This document shows positions 58,897 to 64,000 of a stretch of DNA of 64,000 bases, piece by piece. The stretch is from Bacteroidales bacterium (GTDB lineage: Bacteria > Bacteroidota > Bacteroidia > Bacteroidales > JAGOPY01), in assembly GCA_023229505.1 (NCBI GenBank), contig JALNZD010000001.1, positions 62,001-126,000 on the forward strand, in the 5' to 3' direction. Each line of letters starts with the position of its first letter. Position 1 is the first letter of the stretch. The notes beneath the pieces were generated by a model. It saw only the letters and a list, made by a program, of their open reading frames with translations. It did not search any database and was not told the origin of the DNA. The translations under genes and the position numbers were made by a program.

Positions 58897-60228
58897 TCAG
58901 ACCCTGGATGTCTTCCATTTACCGCTTTTAAGGTAAAAATATGACATTCCACCCAGAAGAAAGGCATAAAAGTACTCTGTCATCCAGACGATATAAACTT
59001 CCTGCCGTAAAATTTCAGCTAATATAAAGGCTGCGGCCAGATAAAAGAAAATGACAACCAGTTCGATAAGGAAGGAAACCTGGGTTTTACCTGTACCGGA
59101 AACCGCATTGAAAAAAACATAACCCACCGCCAGGAATAATGCAGCCACATTTACAACATAAAGTGCAGGTAACGAAACGCTTATCAGTTCCGGGTCGTTG
59201 GTATAAATTTTCAGTGCCAGACCAGGAAAGATCAATCCCAGGATTACAATGAACAATACTCCTATGGCACAGAGCCTGGCGACTTTCATAACCAGCGGCA
59301 TGACTTCTTCCTGCCTGTCCTTGCCGATCAGATTACTGACCAGGGTGTTGGTGGCGGAACCAAATCCAAACATCGGGATCATCATGATCACGTAGAAGCT
59401 GCGGATAATATTTGATACGGCAAGGGCACGTTCGCCAAGTTTTTCGATAAAAAGAAAAAAAACGAGCCAGGCAGACATGGAAAAGAAGTTCTGCAGCATG
59501 ACCGGAAATGCCACTTTTATGATCCTCTTATATAATACTTCATCGAACCTTGCACGATGAAATAAATTGAATTTTTTTCCATCCTGATTCATCATCGTGA
59601 AAACCGTAAAAAATACTGTTGCTGAAAATTCAGCAATCACAGAAGCCAGCGCAGCACCGCCGATCCCCATTTCAGGTAAACCGAGGTTCCCGAAAATGAG
59701 GCCATAATCAAGTACCATATTAACTAGTGCCATGAGCAAGGTAGTCCAGATAATGACCTTTGTCCGGGTAATCCCGATATAGAGCCCGCGGAAAAGCATA
59801 TTAACGCTGGCAAAGAAAATACCATAAGAACGGTACCTGATATATTCCTGGGTATATGCATTGACATCTTCCGACTGTATAATATGTTTCAGGATGTCAC
59901 CCGAAAAAAACTGCATCAGGCTAAAGAGGGAAAGGGCTAGTGGAAGCTGGAAATAGAACCCATGCTGAAAAGTCCGTCCGATCTCGGCATAGGCCTGCTC
60001 ACCTTTCCTTCTGGCAATAATGATCTGTGTCCCGGTCCCGAAACCCCACGCCAGCATCACCGCTATAAAATAAAAAATCCCGCCGATAGCACCTGCGCCA
60101 AGTTCAACCTGCCCGACCCTGCCCAAAAAAGCAGTGTCAGTGATGTTCAGTAAGTTCTGTGCTACGCTGCCAATAATAATCGGATAAGCAATGAACCAGA
60201 TCTCACGGTATGTGATTGAGGTTTTCAC
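58897..60228 (-). CDS. MATE family efflux transporter
   Basis: 443-aa 12-helix antiporter of the NorM/DinF group that exports cationic drugs or metabolites. The N-terminal motif is IAYPIIIGSVAQNLLNITDT followed by AFLGRVGQVELGAGAIGG, and the second half repeats the fold at FPVMLQNFFSMSAWLVFFLF. Length and helix count are normal. The cation and substrate cannot be read from the sequence. It is convergent with the LOTUS gene. Confidence 0.92.
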   Translation of the reverse strand: MKTSITYREIWFIAYPIIIGSVAQNLLNITDTAFLGRVGQVELGAGAIGGIFYFIAVMLAWGFGTGTQIIIARRKGEQAYAEIGRTFQHGFYFQLPLALSLFSLMQFFSGDILKHIIQSEDVNAYTQEYIRYRSYGIFFASVNMLFRGLYIGITRTKVIIWTTLLMALVNMVLDYGLIFGNLGLPEMGIGGAALASVIAEFSATVFFTVFTMMNQDGKKFNLFHRARFDEVLYKRIIKVAFPVMLQNFFSMSAWLVFFLFIEKLGERALAVSNIIRSFYVIMMIPMFGFGSATNTLVSNLIGKDRQEEVMPLVMKVARLCAIGVLFIVILGLIFPGLALKIYTNDPELISVSLPALYVVNVAALFLAVGYVFFNAVSGTGKTQVSFLIELVVIFFYLAAAFILAEILRQEVYIVWMTEYFYAFLLGGMSYFYLKSGKWKTSRV

Positions 60229-60399
60229 CAGACTTTAAAGACTAATGGAAATTTTGGTAAATTTACATTTTTTGACGAAAAGCGCAGGGCGTAGGGCATT
60301 GGGTAATTAGAATTTTAATTTTTATTGAATGATCGCTCATCCTGACATCTTTTTTAACTTTACACGATATTATCTGATCCAACAGATAATCAAGAAAGC

Positions 60400-61245
60400 A
60401 TGATTCAGGAAGAGTCGTTCAAGTGCGTCATCAGAAATTACTTTTCAAGGTATCTTGAGCACTTCAGGATAAACCTGGAAAAGGCGATGGAGGAATACGA
60501 TCCGGAAGCTATCCACGAATACAGGGTATCAGTTAAAAGGATTCGCGCTATTATCCGCGCATTGGACCGGGTTTATGATAATCCGCTGTTTTCCGGAAAA
60601 ATGATCCAGCCTTTGCGGCTGATGTTCAAAGCCGGCGGAACGATCCGCGATGACCAGGTGCAGATCGGGCTGGTCGAAAATATAGAGAAAGAATTCGGCC
60701 ATGCTTTCCCTCTTATCAAAGATTATTATTTTAAAAGAATAGAGAATCAAAGGGATTCCTTCTTTTTAAAATCGATTGATTTCGAATATAAATCCATTGA
60801 TTCCATTTCCCGGCAGATCGAAAACATTCTTGATCCGCTGGATGATAATTCACTGGAAACAAATCTCTACAACTGGCTCCATGAATCTATGGAGAAACTG
60901 AAAAGAAAAAGGTATGACCTTGAAAAACCTGATAAATTGCACCGTTTCCGCACCCGTTTCAAGGAAAACGGGTATGTCGCGGAGATGATCTTTCAATCCA
61001 GATACAGTAACAAGATCTCAAAGACGGCATATAACCGTATGAAAAATTTTGGCCAGGAGCTCGGTAACTGGCATGATCATTACCAGCTCTGGTCTAAAAC
61101 AGCGCTCATCTTCCAGGAATCCCGGAACTTTGACCTGCTGGAAGAGGCATTTGAATTGAGGAAATTTATTACACCCATCCACGATAAGCTATTCCAGGAA
61201 ATACTTCACCTGATTAAAAGGGACGACAGTATTTTTTCTGTTTGA
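60400..61245 (+). CDS. CHAD domain protein
   Basis: 281-aa alpha-helical protein made up of one CHAD domain: YDPEAIHEYRVSVKRIRAII at residues ~28-48 and a second-half copy RFRTRFKENGYVAEMIFQSR with GQELGNWHDHYQLW near 225. The conserved His/Arg residues bind polyphosphate in characterised members. The CYTH (triphosphatase) domain usually fused to or encoded with it is not present nearby. It may localise to polyphosphate granules. Confidence 0.88.
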   Translation: MIQEESFKCVIRNYFSRYLEHFRINLEKAMEEYDPEAIHEYRVSVKRIRAIIRALDRVYDNPLFSGKMIQPLRLMFKAGGTIRDDQVQIGLVENIEKEFGHAFPLIKDYYFKRIENQRDSFFLKSIDFEYKSIDSISRQIENILDPLDDNSLETNLYNWLHESMEKLKRKRYDLEKPDKLHRFRTRFKENGYVAEMIFQSRYSNKISKTAYNRMKNFGQELGNWHDHYQLWSKTALIFQESRNFDLLEEAFELRKFITPIHDKLFQEILHLIKRDDSIFSV

Positions 61246-61288
61246 TAAAACAGGGAAAAAGGATACTTATATTGCAGCCAGTCTAAAC

Positions 61289-61323
61289 CAATCCAAAAAG
61301 TTTACTTTGGATTGTTGTTTTTA
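61289..61323 (+). terminator. terminator after the CHAD gene
   Basis: CAATCCAAA and TTTGGATTG form a perfect 9-bp stem with an 8-base loop, followed by TTGTTTTTATT. It lies 43 bp past the stop, between convergent genes. Confidence 0.8.
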
Positions 61324-61378
61324 TTCACACATTCTATGATTTAAGGTTTGCCAATCCCCCTAATGAAAAAGATGTCTC

Positions 61379-61753
61379 CTAATGATTGTGCATTTCATGG
61401 TCTTTTTCCGGCTCTTTTGCAGCAGGACGATCGTAATGGCAGCAGCCGGGTAATTCATCATAAACCTTATCATCAGCCCGGTACATATCAGTATCATGTC
61501 CTACTTTTGCAATGGTGATATTTATTTTATCCACATCAGTTTTAGTGGAATCATAAGACACATCGATCATTTTTGTCTCTTTGTTCCAATCAGCAGCGGC
61601 TACACCTTTGACCGACTTTGCAGCGGTTTCGATACGTTTTTCGCACATGCCGCAATTTCCGTACACTTTAAACTCTTCCGTTTTGCTTTGAGCGAAAAGT
61701 GTCATTGTTCCTAACAGGAACAGACATCCAAAACTTACCATTTTTACTTTCAT
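61379..61753 (-). CDS. exported heavy-metal-associated (HMA) domain protein
   Basis: About 124-aa periplasmic protein: signal peptide (MKVKMVSFGCLFLLGTMTLF) then an HMA fold with the metal site YGNCGMCEKRIETAAKSVKG (CxxC within GNCGMC), a GHDTD loop, a C-terminal LPGCCHYDR pair of cysteines and a His-rich end (DHEMHNH). It is closely similar to the C-terminal domain of the adaptor encoded just upstream. The frame extends to an ATG at 61780 that abuts the adaptor's stop, but the signal peptide fits ATG 61753. It probably binds copper or a similar ion delivered to the efflux pump. Confidence 0.88.
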   Translation of the reverse strand: MKVKMVSFGCLFLLGTMTLFAQSKTEEFKVYGNCGMCEKRIETAAKSVKGVAAADWNKETKMIDVSYDSTKTDVDKINITIAKVGHDTDMYRADDKVYDELPGCCHYDRPAAKEPEKDHEMHNH

Positions 61754-61780
61754 GTTTCTATTATTTAAGTGATTAAACAT

Positions 61781-63373
61781 TTAATTACGATATAAGCAAC
61801 ATTCAGGCAGATTGTTGTAAACTTCATCACTGGCCTTAAACTTTTCTGTATCATGCCCGGCTTGAGCTATGGCCATATGGATGGTGTTAAGATCAGCCAA
61901 GGCGTTATCGTATTCCACATGGATTTTTTTAGTTTTAACGTCCCAATCAGCAGATGAGACTCCCTGAACAGATTTGGCGGCTTTCTCAATACGTTCCTTG
62001 CACATATCGCAGTTGCCTGAAACGCCAAACATGGCATGCTGAAAGGTCTGAGTTGAGGTATTCCCTGCAGAAACATTATTTAGGTTTTTATTTAACTCTG
62101 GAGCAGCAGGCATATTCATTCCCGGCATGGTGGATGTTTGTCCGCCCTGACGGTTCATCATGCTGGGCTTACCTTCCAACTGTGCGGCGGCATCAACGCT
62201 GAATACGCCCTGCGTGACAATTTCCTCCCCTTCATTCAATCCATTCATCACTACATAGCTGCTTCCCAACATGGGACCGACTTCTATCTCGCGCATTTTA
62301 AACACCGGCTCATCAGTTTCCGTTTGTTTCACATATACAACAGAGCGTTTGCCCGTCCATAATACCGCAGTGCCGGGAATGATTAAATTGTCATTGTATT
62401 GATTGAGGTTTGCCTCAACAAGGCCGGTTGCAAACATTTCGGGCTTTAATTTTCCGGCCTGGTTGTTGATTTCTACCCGGACTTTTGCGACGCGGGTAAC
62501 GGGATCGAGCACCGGATCAATAAAGGAAATATTGTCTGAAAAATTGACTCCAGGCATAGCCTGAACAGTGAAAGTAAGATGATCACCTTTTGCCAGAAAA
62601 GGAAGGTCGCTTTCATAGGCATCGAACATCACCCATACATGCGAAAGATCTGCCACATCAAATAGTACCGTGCCGGGGGAAATATAATCGCCATTATTGA
62701 CCCTTCTTGCAGTAACAATACCGGTTGTATTGGCATATACTTCAAAATCAGATTTGGCAATGCCTGAGCTCTCAATGCCGGCAATCTGATTATCGGTCAG
62801 TTTCCACTGGCGAAGTTTATCTTTTGCTGCCTCATAAAGGATAGGTTGCGATGATTTTGTTTTGGCTGTTTCAAGCAGTTCCTGCTGGGCTGTTATCAAA
62901 TCGGGTGAATATATTACGGCCAGCTTTTGTCCTTTTCCGACTGTTTCACCTGTATAGTTTACAAACAATTTTTCAATACGGCCTGGCAGATAAGACACCT
63001 GGCTTTGTAACATTCGTTCATCCGCCTGTACTTTGCCATATAGACGTACTTCTTTTACAGGTTTTTGTCTAGATACTGTTGATGTCAGGACGTTAGCCAA
63101 CTGAGCAGCTTCCTTGCTCAGGTGAATGGCATCAGGGTCTGTGGAGGTATTGCTTTGATTGAGTGGAATTAAATCCATGCCACAGATAGGGCATTTGCCC
63201 GGTTCGTGCATTCGTATCTGCGGGTGCATGGCGCAAGTCCAAATCGTGCTTTTAACAGTTTCAACCGTGAGGTCTTGCTTTTCTTCTTTTTGATCCGGGG
63301 AATGGAAAAATAACCAACCGAGAAAAATACCTATTATCAAGGTGATGATATAAAATATTTTTTTTCTTTTCAT
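61781..63373 (-). CDS. RND efflux periplasmic adaptor (CusB-like) with two metal-binding domains
   Basis: About 530-aa membrane-fusion protein of a heavy-metal RND pump. After an N-terminal anchor (FYIITLIIGIFLGWLFF) comes a heavy-metal-binding domain TIWTCAMHPQIRMHEPGKCP with ICGMDLIPL (Cys47, His50, Cys61, Cys64). The barrel-sandwich/lipoyl and hairpin regions follow (SYLPGRIEKLFVNYTGETVG and SPDLITAQQELLETAKT), then beta-barrel parts. The last ~80 residues are an HMA domain (GVSGNCDMCKERIEKAAKSV) ending LPECCLYRN. The frame opens at 63472, but the upstream residues are coded by tandem repeats, so ATG 63373 is chosen. Confidence 0.9.
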   Translation of the reverse strand: MKRKKIFYIITLIIGIFLGWLFFHSPDQKEEKQDLTVETVKSTIWTCAMHPQIRMHEPGKCPICGMDLIPLNQSNTSTDPDAIHLSKEAAQLANVLTSTVSRQKPVKEVRLYGKVQADERMLQSQVSYLPGRIEKLFVNYTGETVGKGQKLAVIYSPDLITAQQELLETAKTKSSQPILYEAAKDKLRQWKLTDNQIAGIESSGIAKSDFEVYANTTGIVTARRVNNGDYISPGTVLFDVADLSHVWVMFDAYESDLPFLAKGDHLTFTVQAMPGVNFSDNISFIDPVLDPVTRVAKVRVEINNQAGKLKPEMFATGLVEANLNQYNDNLIIPGTAVLWTGKRSVVYVKQTETDEPVFKMREIEVGPMLGSSYVVMNGLNEGEEIVTQGVFSVDAAAQLEGKPSMMNRQGGQTSTMPGMNMPAAPELNKNLNNVSAGNTSTQTFQHAMFGVSGNCDMCKERIEKAAKSVQGVSSADWDVKTKKIHVEYDNALADLNTIHMAIAQAGHDTEKFKASDEVYNNLPECCLYRN

Positions 63374-63407
63374 AAATTTTATTTTAAAAGATATAAATAG
63401 AAATATA

Positions 63408-63540
63408 ATGGAAATACAATGGAAATACAATGGAAATATAATGGAAATAAAGCATAAATACAATAGAATCATATTTCCAAGTTTTCAACGTATTTCCATG
63501 TATTTCAACATATTTCCATGTATTTCAATGTATTTCAAAA
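63408..63540. repeat. two opposed tandem arrays (11-bp and 10-bp) between adaptor and TolC genes
   Basis: ATGGAAATA recurs at 63408, 63419, 63430 and 63441 (11-bp period). TATTTC recurs at 63491, 63501, 63511, 63521 and 63531 (10-bp period), mostly as TATTTCCATG or TATTTCAATG. The second unit is the reverse complement of the first, so the blocks can pair. The stop of the TolC-like gene (63525-63527) lies inside the right block. Confidence 0.9.
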
Positions 63541-64000
63541 TTTCCTAATCTTTTGAGCCATGCAATGGAAGTGTTGAAATCGGCAATAGCTTCTATTTGC
63601 TTGTATTCGTAATCGAGGGTTTGCTGGCGAATGCGTAAAATATCAGTGAGATCTGAACCGGACGATGCATAACTTTTAAGCATAATATCGAGCGATCTCA
63701 AAGCTAGCTGATATTGTTCAGCATAGAGTTTTGTACGGCGCTGAGCATCCTGGTATAATTGCATGGCCTGATAATACTCCGTTTGCAATGAATTAGCCGT
63801 TGCTTTGTAATATTGTTTATTAGTCGATTTCAAAAAGTCGGCTTCGGTTTGCATAGCTTTATATTTTTTGCGGTAAATGGGTAAAGTAGCCGTTACCATC
63901 GGCATAATCATATCTTTTCCATTCATTGAGGAAGTGGACATATCACTTTTACTGATAATCGAATAATTTAAACCTAAACCGAACATAGGATAGCCCATGC
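63525..64000 (-). CDS. TolC-family outer membrane efflux protein (C-terminal part)
   Basis: The frame enters from the right edge, so the N-terminus is outside the window; about 158 C-terminal residues are seen. Heptad-like helices (YRKKYKAMQTEADFLKSTNK, then RRTKLYAEQYQLALRSLDIM) and the segment YEYKQIEAIADFNTSIAWLK near the end are typical of CusC/TolC outer-membrane factors. With the CusB-like adaptor it forms a tripartite metal pump; the RND subunit is expected further upstream (beyond 64000). Its last residues (NFEIH) are coded inside a tandem array. Confidence 0.88.
   Translation of the reverse strand, partial: MGYPMFGLGLNYSIISKSDMSTSSMNGKDMIMPMVTATLPIYRKKYKAMQTEADFLKSTNKQYYKATANSLQTEYYQAMQLYQDAQRRTKLYAEQYQLALRSLDIMLKSYASSGSDLTDILRIRQQTLDYEYKQIEAIADFNTSIAWLKRLGNFEIH

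Noticed and set aside
63408..63540. Possible CRISPR array
   Set aside because: Units are 10-11 bp without spacers, so this is a plain tandem repeat; no cas gene is in the window.

Overview
This window is ordinary chromosomal sequence from a member of the Bacteroidota, probably an environmental Bacteroidales-type lineage. The evidence is: proteins ending in type IX secretion (T9SS) sorting domains (8651-12295, 28930-30363); Bacteroidota-only families (DUF4159, DUF4252, DUF6427); an Arc-like/SPFH gene pair; -7 promoter boxes of the Bacteroidota form TAnnTTTG in front of many genes; and few Shine-Dalgarno sequences. No rRNA, tRNA, CRISPR array, prophage or intact insertion sequence was seen.

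Layout. 1-5746: a DUF4159 protein, valS, and an ECF sigma / anti-sigma-like / two DUF4252 operon. 5905-12295: a POT-family peptide transporter, a YhcC-type radical SAM protein and a large T9SS-exported protein with three tandem domains. 12360-25154: housekeeping genes (arc-like, SPFH, YjjG-like phosphatase, pyrH, zwf-pgl, secA, a thioredoxin-fold lipid-envelope-side protein, coaD, pyrE-SRPBCC, birA, rsfS). 25197-33420: ftsH, LUD protein, cdsA, psd, frr, a familiar Bacteroidota order that is interrupted here by a 3.4 kb, hairpin-flanked, AT-rich insert carrying a lipoprotein and a T9SS protein. 33528-41382: minus-strand genes for a radical SAM/SPASM protein, a YtxH/holin-like/AI-2E membrane cluster, a GH92 mannosidase, an aldehyde dehydrogenase and a purine nucleoside phosphorylase. 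41464-42503: a decayed secreted-protein gene. 42602-44107: efp and an lpxD-type acyltransferase. 44123-51851: a surface-polysaccharide locus (O-antigen ligase/polymerase, two Wzz-like proteins, methyltransferase, flippase, glycosyltransferase). 51864-58822: purD, then an accessory patch (MNT-HEPN pair, a restriction-methylase relic, a decayed RelE-type toxin-antitoxin pair, a lipoprotein, a PP-loop amidotransferase-like protein), then DUF6427, rnhB and a stand-alone LOTUS mini-protein. 58897-64000: a MATE transporter, a CHAD protein and a heavy-metal efflux operon (HMA protein, CusB-like adaptor, TolC-like protein cut by the window end).

The most unusual signal is not a gene. About ten genes end in, or directly before, short tandem arrays whose period is 7 bp (sometimes 8, 10 or 11, never a multiple of 3). 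In most arrays each unit carries a stop triplet on the sense strand, so the array supplies stops in all three frames. Other points worth checking are -7 boxes lying only 4-8 nt from start codons, nested palindromes in gene borders, and degenerate accessory genes. I found no clear, intact, novel defence or biosynthetic system; the MNT-HEPN pair and the LOTUS mini-protein are the closest candidates.
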